Position numbers and translations under genes: made by a program
Notes under the pieces: generated by a model
What the model saw: the letters and a program-made list of their open reading frames with translations, nothing else
Databases searched by the model: none
Told to the model about the DNA's origin: nothing
Part shown: in pieces, positions 8,642 through 17,011 of the stretch
Numbering within the stretch: the first letter of the stretch is position 1
Layout of the letters: each line of letters begins with the position of its first letter
NCBI GenBank assembly: GCA_964485695.1
Contig: CAZAKZ010000027.1
Span: 1-46,681, forward strand
DNA length: 46,681 nucleotides
DNA from: CAZAKZ01 sp964485695
GTDB lineage: Bacteria; Planctomycetota; JAFGQW01
Reading direction: 5' to 3'

Positions 8642-9826
8642 ATGTCAAAGCTCCTCGGTATCCTCGCGCTTCTGTGCCTCTGCATCGGCGTGGTTAACGC
8701 ACAGGTGGCAAAACCCGGTGACTACATCATTGCCAGCTACGCGTCTCCCGATGCCGTCTACGCCGTGACCCCGAACACGAACGTGTTCAGCACGGTGGGG
8801 ACCGTTCCCACGTCCAACAAGATCCGCGGCGTGATGGTGGGTGCGGACAACACGAACTATTACATTGCAGCGGGATTGAGCGTCTTCCAGATGACGCCCG
8901 CCGGAGTGGTGACGACCATCTTGACCCGGCTGCCCATGGGTGTCGGCTCCTGCTGGAACGACCTGGACGAGAACGGACAGATCCTCGTCGGTACCGGCTG
9001 GGCCGGTTCGGGCGGCCTCTTTCGCCTGGATCCCGTGTCTCTCTCGCTCCACACGCTGAGGTCCGGCATCTTTCCGAACGTCTTCTGCCTGGACCGGGAC
9101 ACCGGCGACATCGTGGCGGGCGAGTACGGCTCGAGTTACGTCTTCCGCATCAAGCGCGACGGCACCGTCAACACGGTCGTCCCTACCCTGAGATCCCCCT
9201 ACTCCATGGACTTCCATCCCGAAACCAACGAAGTCCTCATCGGCTCCATCTACCGCCTGGATGCACTGAACACCCTGACCACCTTCGTGTCCGGGACGAG
9301 CACCCCCAAGGCTCTCGCGGTTCTTTCCGACGGCAACGTCGCCGCCGGCCCCCACGGCACGACGATCCTCCTCTTCGACAGGAACGGAAAGCAGATCGGG
9401 ATCCCCTACAACGGCCCCACCATGACGAAGCTCTGCATGGTGGTGGAAGACGAGCACAATCTCTGGGGCATCGACACCCCGACCCCGGGCGGCGTCTTCA
9501 ACATCCGCATCCGGTTTGCGAATCATCCGGGCAAGGCCTACGTGGCCGCCGCCTCCTTCTCGCCCCGGCCCGGGATTCCGGTGGACAGCCGGACGATTCC
9601 TCTAACTCCGGATAACCTCTTTGCCGCCAGCGTGGTGATCCCGCAGGTCTTCGTCAACTTCAGGGGAACACTGGATCTGAACGGCCGGGCCTCGCCCTAC
9701 ATCCCCATCCCGAATGCCGGCGTGCTCAAGGGGCTGCGGTTCTTTCTTGCAGCGGTGGTCGTCGACCCCGCTGCGCCGTCCAGCATCGCCCAGATTTCCC
9801 AGGAGTACGGCGTCACGATCCAGTAG
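8642..9826 (+). CDS. Secreted beta-propeller protein with C-terminal recurring domain
   Basis: A 394-residue protein with a clear signal peptide (about 1-21, 'LLCLCIGVVNAQ'), then 'KPGDYIIASY', an opening shared with the protein at 28550-29773. Residues about 25-285 are short beta repeats of NHL/SGL type ('ILVGTGWAGSGGLFRLDP', 'DRDTGDIVAGEYGSSYVFRI', 'SDGNVAAGPHGTTILLFD'). The recurring domain fills about 285-394: 'AYVAAASFSPRPGIPV', 'TIPLTPDNLF', 'GTLDLNGRASPYIPIP'. I see no catalytic motif; propellers of this type bind ligands or proteins. An AGGA motif lies upstream of the ATG. The stop codon is immediately followed by a palindromic element, and the next gene is convergent. Confidence 0.8.
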   Translation: MSKLLGILALLCLCIGVVNAQVAKPGDYIIASYASPDAVYAVTPNTNVFSTVGTVPTSNKIRGVMVGADNTNYYIAAGLSVFQMTPAGVVTTILTRLPMGVGSCWNDLDENGQILVGTGWAGSGGLFRLDPVSLSLHTLRSGIFPNVFCLDRDTGDIVAGEYGSSYVFRIKRDGTVNTVVPTLRSPYSMDFHPETNEVLIGSIYRLDALNTLTTFVSGTSTPKALAVLSDGNVAAGPHGTTILLFDRNGKQIGIPYNGPTMTKLCMVVEDEHNLWGIDTPTPGGVFNIRIRFANHPGKAYVAAASFSPRPGIPVDSRTIPLTPDNLFAASVVIPQVFVNFRGTLDLNGRASPYIPIPNAGVLKGLRFFLAAVVVDPAAPSSIAQISQEYGVTIQ

Positions 9827-9995
9827 GCTAAATGGCCGGTCACGATTCGTAGCGATCGCCTCGGAGCCTCTCGACGACGCATGCTGCGCCCAACCTCCTT
9901 TGCGTATTCACCGAATACGCGGCAGTCGTCGTGCCTTGCCTGCGCCGCCGATAGATACCGATCCGACCGCTACGAATCATGACCGGCCATTTAGC
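9827..9995. repeat. 169-bp palindromic MITE-like element between convergent genes
   Basis: The two ends are 28-bp inverted repeats (9827-9854 and 9968-9995) with a single mismatch; each arm begins GCTAAATGGCCGGTCA or its one-base variant and ends GATTCGTAGCG. Inside are nested smaller stems, including a perfect 8-bp stem GCGTATTC-ACC-GAATACGC (near 9902-9920) and GACGAC/GTCGTC pairs, so the whole unit can fold on itself. It carries no ORF. It starts directly after the stop of the upstream gene and ends 18 bp before the stop of the convergent gene, where it could also act as a two-way terminator. A third, internally deleted copy of the arm is at 32639-32673, supporting a dispersed, once mobile repeat. 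Confidence 0.8.
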
Positions 9996-10013
9996 AAGTC
10001 CCACCCGGGAGGG

Positions 10014-12839
10014 TCACTGCTGATCGACCCTCCCGGTGCGGCGCAGGTTGCCCCGGAAGACGGGCCAGTCCTTGCCCTTGCCGCCCAGGCGAAGCGCCCA
10101 GCCGCGGCCGAAGTTGTCCTTCTTGTACTTGCCCGAGTAGCCGCGGCCCGTGATGAAGAAGACGTCCAGGGCGCCGTCCCCGTCGAAGTCGGCCACCAGG
10201 GGCGCGGAGGAGACGCGTTCCAGCCTGTCGCCCTTGTTGACCCGGCCGTCGAAGGACATGATCTCCTTGCCGGACTTGCCGTCCCGGACCCGGAGGACGG
10301 TCTTGTCGATGTAGACCACGTCCAGATCCCCGTCCCCGTCGGCATCGACGATGGCGGAGCCGCGGTGGTTCGTGTCCTTCAGCGGTTTCTTCCAGAGGAG
10401 CTTGCCGTCTAAGACGCGGAAGACGTAGAGAGAACGCCCCCCGACCACGACCTCCTCCTTCCTGTCGCCGTTCAGGTCGGCGATGGAAGTGGGTGCAAAG
10501 AGGTACTCGCCCGACAGGTGTTCGTTCCAGATCTTCTTGCCCCTGGCGTCGAGGGCGTAGACGTCGCCGTCGCACGTGGTCACGATGAGGCGGCGTTTCT
10601 GCACGTTGCCCGAGACCGTGACGCCGTGGTACATGCCCTTTGACCGGGGATTCCGGGTCTCCGTCTGGAAGCGCCAGAGCAGCTTCCCCTTCTTTCCGGA
10701 GAAGGCGTAGACACCCCGGTCCCCCCCCCAGGAGGTGACGATGACGTCGAGAACCTTGTCACCGTTCAGGTCCACCAGGGAAGGAGCCGACTGCACGCAT
10801 CCCGGCACCTTCTGCTCCCACAGGAGCTTCCGGTCCTTCGCCCGGTAGACGCCCACGCGGCCGTTGCGATCCCCCAGCCACATGGATCCCACGACGATCT
10901 CCAGCTTTCCGTTCCCGTCGAGATCGGCCACGGCCGGTGGCGAATCGGTGCTGTTGGGCAGACGGATGCGCCACTTCTCCTTCCCCTTGCCGTCCAGACA
11001 GAAGAGGCTGCCGCTCGAGGAATCGGCGGCGAGGATCTCGGGCCCGCCCTTGCGGTCGAGGTTGCAAATGGCGATGCTCGCGTCCAGCGGCCCCCGGTCC
11101 GATTCGAATTTCCACTGCACCTTGCCGCTTTCCCCGGCCACGGCGTAGACGTGGCGGTCTCCAAAGTAGGTGCCGAACACGATCTCGAGCTTGCCGTCGC
11201 CGTCGATGTCGGCGGCCGCGCCCCCGCCCTTGCTGTCGCTCTTCATCTCCACGGTCCAGAGGACCTTCATGTTACCCCGGCCGCGGAGGTCGAGCTTGGC
11301 CGGCTTTTGAGGCTTCTTCTGGGTTTTCTTTTTGGCGGACGCCACCTTCCGGGGTTTGCGCCTGGTCGCGGCCTTCTCACTCGCCACAAGGCGGACCACC
11401 ACCTCGCCTCGCTTGCGGGTCTGTTCGAAGTTGGCCTTCAGGTGGAGGAACCTGCGGCCCCGGTCGTTCTCCTCGGCCCACACTACGGGCAGGGTCTCCA
11501 CTGGGGAGCCGCCCAGAGTCGCCTCCTTCACGCGCACCGATCGGATCTTCCCGATGTTTCCGGTCATCTCGATGCGGCCGTAGATTTTTTTGGCCATGGC
11601 GCGGGATTTTTCCGGCTTGAACTGGCGAAAGGGGTCCGAGCACCAGACGAAAACCGACATGGCGGAAACGCGCATCGTCACCTGGATCTCCTTGCCGGTC
11701 CGTTTCACCTCCGTCTTGAGGGGCAAGGATTTCCGGGCCTCCGGATAGGGGCGAAACGCCGGGTCCCCGTAGAGGATGCCGCCCGTGGCGCCGTCGAGCA
11801 TCAGGTGGCGCACCGGTTGCATCTGATCCCGGGTCTTCTTCTCGCCGTCCTTGACCGGGGGCGCCGCAATGCCCGCCTCGCCGAAGCCGAGGTAGCCCAG
11901 GACGATCTTGTTGTAGTCATTGCGCCGGGCGTCCCCCAGGGTGCTTCCGGCCAGGACCCGATCGAAGTCGACCGAGAGCTCGGGACCCGCGGGCCGCGGA
12001 TTGACGTAGGCCGTGTAGCCCGTCGCCCCGGCCCCGATGACCGACAGGGCGAAGCTCTTCTCGGCTTCCACCTCCTTCAGGTGTATGACGTACGAGCCGC
12101 CTTGATATTTCCGCTGAGGGTACCTGTGCGTGACGCCGGTGTAGCAGGCGTAGTTGAAGACCACGGCGGGAAAGAGAATCACCCCGGCGACGTCCTCGGC
12201 GCGGGGCCCCGAGCCGATCTCCCAGGGCATGCCGTGGCCGCCCATGAGGATGGCGCCGAGGCCCCCCAGCGACTTCAGGTTTTCGTCGATGAAGGCCTGG
12301 TCGCGGCTGCCCCTGCCGCCGGGGGCCACGAACCAGAGGGCACGCATGGGAAACTCGAGCTCTCCCGCGCGGTACGGACGCTCGGACGCGGAGGACTTTC
12401 CCTTGCCGCCCCGGACCGACGCCCGGCCGATTTTCCGCGGGTGCTTCTTCTTGGAGGCGCGGATGATGTTCTTCACGAACTGCTGTGCGTCGGCGGCCGT
12501 GGCGCCGGTGATGAAGCCGTAAGCGAAGTCCGGGAAGGGGTCCTTGTCGAGGGTGGTGGACATCTTCAGGATGGCACGCACGGAGTTGACGTCGATCTGC
12601 TCGGGACGGACCACGAGGGCCACGTGGGCGGGCTCGAGCTGCCTCAGCTTCGGGACGATCGCTTCCGGCTTCTCGGGATTGAAGCGGAGAATATCCTGGC
12701 ACTTGTGGTGCCTGGCCAGAAGTTTTGCCGCTTCGAAATAGGGATCGTTCCGGTTCACGCCGACCAGGATCACGTAGTCTCCGGCCGCGGCCGACATGGC
12801 CAGGACCAGGCCGAGAAGAATAGCCGAGAGCGTCTTCAT
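10014..12839 (-). CDS. Secreted caspase-like (clan CD) domain fused to a PQQ/FG-GAP beta-propeller
   Basis: A 941-residue protein; AGGAG lies 9 bases before the ATG, and residues 1-19 form a Sec signal. The N-terminal region (about 20-370) resembles C25/caspase-like cysteine peptidases: hydrophobic strand plus His in 'GAILMGGHGMPWEIGS' (H202) and hydrophobic strand plus Cys in 'VVFNYACYTGV' (C232), the spacing and setting of a clan CD His-Cys dyad. A Lys-rich linker (about 495-520) leads to a C-terminal propeller of about 420 residues with repeated 'ADIDGDGKLEIVFG', 'ADLDGNGKLEIVVGS' and 'VDLNGDKVLDVIV' calcium-type FG-GAP loops alternating with PQQ-like 'GKLLWRFQT' strands. Secreted proteolysis, with the propeller for binding, is inferred; the activity is not demonstrated. 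It diverges from the GH115 gene, with a 150-bp shared promoter region. Confidence 0.82.
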   Translation of the reverse strand: MKTLSAILLGLVLAMSAAAGDYVILVGVNRNDPYFEAAKLLARHHKCQDILRFNPEKPEAIVPKLRQLEPAHVALVVRPEQIDVNSVRAILKMSTTLDKDPFPDFAYGFITGATAADAQQFVKNIIRASKKKHPRKIGRASVRGGKGKSSASERPYRAGELEFPMRALWFVAPGGRGSRDQAFIDENLKSLGGLGAILMGGHGMPWEIGSGPRAEDVAGVILFPAVVFNYACYTGVTHRYPQRKYQGGSYVIHLKEVEAEKSFALSVIGAGATGYTAYVNPRPAGPELSVDFDRVLAGSTLGDARRNDYNKIVLGYLGFGEAGIAAPPVKDGEKKTRDQMQPVRHLMLDGATGGILYGDPAFRPYPEARKSLPLKTEVKRTGKEIQVTMRVSAMSVFVWCSDPFRQFKPEKSRAMAKKIYGRIEMTGNIGKIRSVRVKEATLGGSPVETLPVVWAEENDRGRRFLHLKANFEQTRKRGEVVVRLVASEKAATRRKPRKVASAKKKTQKKPQKPAKLDLRGRGNMKVLWTVEMKSDSKGGGAAADIDGDGKLEIVFGTYFGDRHVYAVAGESGKVQWKFESDRGPLDASIAICNLDRKGGPEILAADSSSGSLFCLDGKGKEKWRIRLPNSTDSPPAVADLDGNGKLEIVVGSMWLGDRNGRVGVYRAKDRKLLWEQKVPGCVQSAPSLVDLNGDKVLDVIVTSWGGDRGVYAFSGKKGKLLWRFQTETRNPRSKGMYHGVTVSGNVQKRRLIVTTCDGDVYALDARGKKIWNEHLSGEYLFAPTSIADLNGDRKEEVVVGGRSLYVFRVLDGKLLWKKPLKDTNHRGSAIVDADGDGDLDVVYIDKTVLRVRDGKSGKEIMSFDGRVNKGDRLERVSSAPLVADFDGDGALDVFFITGRGYSGKYKKDNFGRGWALRLGGKGKDWPVFRGNLRRTGRVDQQ

Positions 12840-12989
12840 GATGGGGGTCTCCTGTTTTATTCACGGTTTTACCGCGAATTACAGGCCGGCGCAAGGTCGG
12901 ATTGCCAGGTCCAATGTTACACCGGCAGTGACTCGTGGTAGACTGGCTCCGAAACTCGATGGAACTGCTCGCTGGGTGGAGTCGTTATC

Positions 12990-14990
12990 ATGCTGCCACG
13001 AATCATCGCACTGTCTGCTATTCTGGTCCTGGTACTCACACAGATACTCCCTGCGCAGGATCCCCTGGCGCCCCGGCGGGGATCCTGGATACGTGACGGC
13101 ACCCCTCGGCCGGGAGACCTCGTCCTGGTGAAGGACGCCTCGAGACCCATTGCCGTGGTGGTTGTGAATCCGCCCTCCGTGGTGGATCGGGCGCTGCGGT
13201 TCCTTTCCGAAGATCTCTCCCGCATTGCCGGCGTCGAGGTGGCCCGGCAGGCGGCGCCGCCCGGGGACGGGCCCTATCTCGAGGTCCGCATCGCCCGGGA
13301 GGACCCGCGCTGGGAGGCGTACGAGATCCGGATCGACGAGAGAAAGGTCACCCTCCTGGGTAGCAATGCTAGAGGCACGGCCTTTGCCGTGTACGAGCTC
13401 TGTGAGCGTCTGGGCCAGGACCCGCTCCACCACTGGACCGGGTACCGGCCGGCCCGGCGCTTGCCGCTGGTGCTGAAGGGCGTGCATCGGAAGCAGCCGC
13501 CCCCCACGTTCCGGTTCCGCGGGCTCTTTCACGACGACGAGGACGTCCTGCCCCGGCCGCGCCTCCCGGACGGCATCCCCGATCCCCGCGGGACCGTGCC
13601 CGTGGAGTGGTATGAGCGCTACTTCGAGACGGCGCTCCGGCTGCGCCTCAACATGGTGGCGCCGTGGGTGCGCACCGTGCGGGAGCGGGAGATCGTGCGC
13701 ATGGCCCACGAGTGGGGGCTTTTCTACACCTCCCACCACTACGACACCCTGCTCTCCGATCCCTATCACTTCACGCGCGGGAAACTGGCGGAGAAGCGGG
13801 GCATCAAGCCGGTATGGAGCTGGACCGAGAATCGTGAAGGCCTCATGAAATACTGGCGGTGCGGGGTGGAGGAGACCCGGGACTTCGACTGCATCTGGCC
13901 CGTGGGTATGCGCGGAACCAACGACTATGCATACCGTTTCCCGAAAGACTGGACCCGGGAACAGAAGCTGATGGCTTTCGAGGAGGCCCTCGACATCCAG
14001 GTGAAGCTGGTGCGCGATCGGGTTCCGCCGGGCCGGGCGTCGCTCTTTCACTTCACCATGTACACCGAGATGCTGCCGCTCTATCAGACAGGTAAGCTCC
14101 CCGTGCCCGAGGGCGTCATCGTCGTCTGGCCGGACAACAACGACGGCCGCATGCGGGCCCTTCCGGAGAAGCGCGGCAAACACCCCCACGGCGTCTATTA
14201 TCACCTGGCGTACCTTGGGCGCTCCAAGACCATGCAGTCCCACCAGGTGGTCGGCCCGGACCTCATCGAGAAGGAATTCCGGAACATCGTCGAGGCCGGG
14301 GCCACGGAGTTCTGTCTGGTGAACGTGTCGGAACTCCGCGAATACGTGCTGGGCGTGCGCCTGGTCGCGGACATTTGCTGGAACGCTTCCGGCCTCTTCC
14401 GGGCTCCGGACACGGCCGGCCGGTGGCTCGGCTGGTGGTGCCGGGAATACTTCGGGGAGAAGGCGGCCAGCGCGGTGCGCGAGGCGTACGAGGCCTACTT
14501 CGCCATGATGCCGAAGGCCCTGTTTCACGGCTACGGCGCGGGTAAATGCCTGGGGGCCGTGCCCTCGCTCCGGCTCAAGCTGACCGGCAAGACCTTCACC
14601 CCCGCCCGGATGGACACCCTGCCCACGCTCCTCCTGCGGCGCACCGGCCACCGGAGCCTGCTGAAGCGCCTCGCCCGGGCGCGTGACTTGATCGAGAACC
14701 CCGGGGCCCGGCGGTTCTTCTTCGAGAACCTGGAGCTGGCTGCGGCCATGGACCGCCTCTCCACCGAGGCCGGCACGCTGCTGGTGGAGGCCATGGCAGC
14801 GCCGGATCTCGTCAAGGCGAGGCGCATGTGCTTCCGCGCCCTGCCCTTCCTGGATGAGCTGGACATCCTGCTCCGAAAGGCCGAGCGACCCCCGTTCACC
14901 GGGTGGTACGGCCCCACCTGGATCCGGCAGCGCACCCGGAAGCTGGTGACCGCCCGCGCGGAGGTGGTGAAGTTGCTCATGGGGCTGTAG
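12990..14990 (+). CDS. Secreted glycoside hydrolase family 115-like protein (alpha-glucuronidase family)
   Basis: A 666-residue protein with a signal peptide (about 1-22). The body matches GH115: an N-terminal beta domain ('EAYEIRIDERKVTLLGSN', 'GTAFAVYELCERLG'), then a TIM-barrel region with 'RLRLNMVAPWVR', 'EWGLFYTSHHYDTLL', 'GVIVVWPDNNDGRMRALP' (near residues 375-393), 'YYHLAYLGRSKTMQSHQV' and 'NVSELREYVLGVRLVAD', and a helical C-terminal region. Known GH115 enzymes remove (4-O-methyl)glucuronic acid from xylan and arabinogalactan; some members have other uses. At 666 residues it is shorter than many GH115 proteins (often 800-1000), mainly at the C-terminus. A GGTGGAG motif precedes the ATG. 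No other carbohydrate-active gene is next to it. Confidence 0.85.
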   Translation: MLPRIIALSAILVLVLTQILPAQDPLAPRRGSWIRDGTPRPGDLVLVKDASRPIAVVVVNPPSVVDRALRFLSEDLSRIAGVEVARQAAPPGDGPYLEVRIAREDPRWEAYEIRIDERKVTLLGSNARGTAFAVYELCERLGQDPLHHWTGYRPARRLPLVLKGVHRKQPPPTFRFRGLFHDDEDVLPRPRLPDGIPDPRGTVPVEWYERYFETALRLRLNMVAPWVRTVREREIVRMAHEWGLFYTSHHYDTLLSDPYHFTRGKLAEKRGIKPVWSWTENREGLMKYWRCGVEETRDFDCIWPVGMRGTNDYAYRFPKDWTREQKLMAFEEALDIQVKLVRDRVPPGRASLFHFTMYTEMLPLYQTGKLPVPEGVIVVWPDNNDGRMRALPEKRGKHPHGVYYHLAYLGRSKTMQSHQVVGPDLIEKEFRNIVEAGATEFCLVNVSELREYVLGVRLVADICWNASGLFRAPDTAGRWLGWWCREYFGEKAASAVREAYEAYFAMMPKALFHGYGAGKCLGAVPSLRLKLTGKTFTPARMDTLPTLLLRRTGHRSLLKRLARARDLIENPGARRFFFENLELAAAMDRLSTEAGTLLVEAMAAPDLVKARRMCFRALPFLDELDILLRKAERPPFTGWYGPTWIRQRTRKLVTARAEVVKLLMGL

Positions 14991-15421
14991 AGAAGAGACG
15001 CATGCCCGGCCACTGGATCGAGAAGTACTGCATCCTCAGGTTCGTCGCGGGAGAGTTCGACCAGGAGCCGGAACATGCTTGTTTCGGGAGCTTGCTCCTC
15101 TTCCTGTCGTGGACGTGGCAGGGCGATCGGCTGTCCTGGTACGTTCAGTCCTACCTGGCCGCGGGCCTTCTGAACTGGATCTGCGTCACCTTCAATCGTT
15201 CGCTTCTGCCCACGGTCTCCTGGAGGCAAATCCCGGCAGGACTGGCCCGGGCCGACATGGCGGGCGTACACCGGTACGTGCTCCCCTGGGTGGCGATGGA
15301 ATAGGATCCGCCCATCGCCGGCGGCCTGGAGCGGGACATCAACCACCAAACGGAGCCGGAGCTTCTCAAGGCAACCCTGGTGGTGACCATATCCTGGATA
15401 GATCCGGCGGATTCGGGTTTA
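14991..15421. other. Gene-free stretch with weak coding remnant
   Basis: Between the GH115 stop and the palindrome array I find no gene I can name. One plus-strand frame reads 'MPGHWIEKYCILRFVAGEFD' from 15003 to a TAG at 15302-15304 and, beyond that stop, continues 'LERDINHQTEPELLKATLVV' and 'TISWIDPADS' to about 15415. It lacks a ribosome binding site and matches nothing I recognise. It may be a decayed gene. The antisense and third frames are also open, as usual in GC-rich DNA. Confidence 0.35.
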
Positions 15422-15466
15422 TTCGCGAATCAATCCCGTTCGCGAATATTCGCGAATATTCGCGAA
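15422..15466. promoter_or_regulatory. Array of four TTCGCGAA palindromes (probable operator)
   Basis: The perfect 8-bp palindrome TTCGCGAA occurs at 15422-15429, 15439-15446, 15449-15456 and 15459-15466. The last three are spaced exactly 10 bp apart, about one helical turn, so bound proteins would line up on one DNA face. The array ends 6 bp before the -35 hexamer of the promoter for the AlbA_2 gene at 15508. I infer an operator, most simply for autoregulation by the winged-helix protein encoded next, but another regulator could bind it. Confidence 0.65.
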
Positions 15467-15472
15467 CCGCAC

Positions 15473-15501
15473 TTGCTTCTCGAGTGCGGATACCCTACGA
15501 T
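15473..15501 (+). promoter_or_regulatory. Sigma70-type promoter, apparently leaderless
   Basis: TTGCTT at 15473-15478 and TACGAT at 15496-15501 are separated by exactly 17 bp. The ATG of the next gene is at 15508, where transcription from this -10 would be expected to begin, and no ribosome binding site lies between. The mRNA would therefore start at or within a base or two of the start codon. Confidence 0.55.
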
Positions 15502-15507
15502 TGCTTC

Positions 15508-16857
15508 ATGAAAAAAGAAGAGCTTCTGAAGAGAATCTCGGAGGGTGAAGGGGTTCTCCAGGAATTCAAGACCTCGATCAGCAAGCTCGATCGCACGATG
15601 GTCGCGTTTGCCAACGCAAAGGGTGGAATCCTCTACCTCGGTGTTGACGACGATGGCTCCTTCTCGGGCCTCAGGATTACCAACCGCCTGAAAGCCCAGG
15701 TCCAGAGCATTTCCAGGAATATAGATCCGCCGGTCGAAATTTCCTGCATGGATCTAGGCAAGGCGCTCGCCATCATTGTCAAAGAAGGAGAGGAAAAGCC
15801 CTACAAGTGCTCAGATGGATTTTATCTGCGCTCCGGGGCCACCAATCAGAAGCTCACCCGCGATGAGATCCTCGACCTTGCCATCCGCCTGAACAGGATC
15901 CAGTTTGAGGCTCTGCAGGTCTTTGACTTCCGATACCCGGACGACTTCTCGGATGACGTTTTTCGGGAATTCACTGAACGCGCCCATCTCGGCGATGTGC
16001 TGGGCAGCCTTGGCAAGGAGCGATTTCTCGTTTCTCTCGGTGTAGCTGAACAGCAGGCAAGAAAACTAATTTTCAACCACGTCGGTGTGCTGCTCTTTGG
16101 TTCCGCTCCGGAGAAGTATCTTCCGCAAGCCAAGACCAGCTACGCACGCTACCGTGGAAGAGACAAGACAAACGTCATTGATCGTGCCATCTTCGCGGGT
16201 TCTCTGATCCGACAGATGGATGGAGCTCTCGGGAAGCTTCACTCGCAGATCCCTCTTCGCTACCGGCTGGCGGATTCGTCGTCCCGACGCGAAATCCCTG
16301 CGTATCCCATGCGTGCCCTCGAGGAAGCGCTGGTCAATGCGCTTATCCACCGGGATTACTCGGAAGCCGGCGCCGAGATCCAGATCGACCACTTCGTCGA
16401 CAGAATCGAGCTCACCAACCCCGGCACCCTGCTCGGCAATCTGACGATCGAAACCTTGAAAGGGAAATCCAGACGTCGGAACCCCCTCATAGCAGAGCTT
16501 CTCTTCCGCATCGGAAAAGGCGAGAAACTCGGCTCGGGAATCGGACGGATGCAGGCGTTCATGGAAGAATGGAAGCTTCGCCCACCGGAATTCGATGCGT
16601 CCGGGGATTTCTTCTCGGTTACCTTCCGGGGGCCGGACCATGAGATTCCAGAAGAGAAACTCCTGCATCTGCCAGACCGTCCCCGCCAATTCATGGAGGC
16701 GGCAAATCAGGTCGAATCGCCCTTCACGGCAGGAACCTACGCCGAGCGATTCTCGATCACGCACCGGACGGCGCAGATGGACCTTCGGATACTGATCGAA
16801 AGAGGCCTGGTATCCAGAGAGGGGAAAGGCAAGAACACGCGGTATCGGTTTCGCTGA
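15508..16857 (+). CDS. AlbA_2 (Schlafen-like) / ATP-binding / winged-helix regulator
   Basis: A 449-residue protein of the common 'putative DNA-binding domain (AlbA_2) plus RecG-like C-terminal' family. The N-terminal AlbA_2 domain (about 1-125) has 'LQEFKTSISKLDRTMVAFAN', 'AKGGILYLGVDDDGSFSGL' and 'KPYKCSDGFYLRSGATNQKL'. A GHKL-type ATPase-like region follows (about 270-400: 'EEALVNALIHRDYSEAGAEI', 'RIELTNPGTLLG', 'GSGIGRMQAFM'). The C-terminal winged helix (about 395-449) contains 'FSITHRTAQMDLRILIERGL'. Such proteins are mostly transcription regulators, and some belong to defence or mobile loci. The ATG follows a promoter with no room for a leader, and an array of TTCGCGAA palindromes lies just upstream, so autoregulation is likely. 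No partner gene is adjacent on the same strand. Confidence 0.88.
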   Translation: MKKEELLKRISEGEGVLQEFKTSISKLDRTMVAFANAKGGILYLGVDDDGSFSGLRITNRLKAQVQSISRNIDPPVEISCMDLGKALAIIVKEGEEKPYKCSDGFYLRSGATNQKLTRDEILDLAIRLNRIQFEALQVFDFRYPDDFSDDVFREFTERAHLGDVLGSLGKERFLVSLGVAEQQARKLIFNHVGVLLFGSAPEKYLPQAKTSYARYRGRDKTNVIDRAIFAGSLIRQMDGALGKLHSQIPLRYRLADSSSRREIPAYPMRALEEALVNALIHRDYSEAGAEIQIDHFVDRIELTNPGTLLGNLTIETLKGKSRRRNPLIAELLFRIGKGEKLGSGIGRMQAFMEEWKLRPPEFDASGDFFSVTFRGPDHEIPEEKLLHLPDRPRQFMEAANQVESPFTAGTYAERFSITHRTAQMDLRILIERGLVSREGKGKNTRYRFR

Positions 16858-17011
16858 TAAGCCGATCGCGAATCACAGCGGGCGCCTGGAAACGATTGCG
16901 GATACTATCGAGTAGGCGCCTCCATCCGATCCAGGAGCTGATCTGCCTGGTGCAGGCAGAGAATCAGGAAGGGGAGGATCAGGAAGAGGATGGGGCTGCG
17001 AACACCGCCGG

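Noticed and set aside
9827..9995. A transposase-bearing insertion sequence
   Set aside because: The element is 169 bp and has no coding capacity; only a non-autonomous repeat is supported.
12879..14651. A 590-codon open frame antisense to the GH115 gene
   Set aside because: The sense frame has clear family motifs and the antisense product has none. It also lacks a ribosome binding site.
14531..15349. A minus-strand gene across the GH115 3' end and the gap
   Set aside because: It mostly overlaps the GH115 coding sequence, and its unique part shows no recognisable motif.
15422..15466. CRISPR-like repeats
   Set aside because: The unit is only 8 bp, palindromic and spaced by 2 to 9 bp. There are no spacers of CRISPR length and no cas genes.
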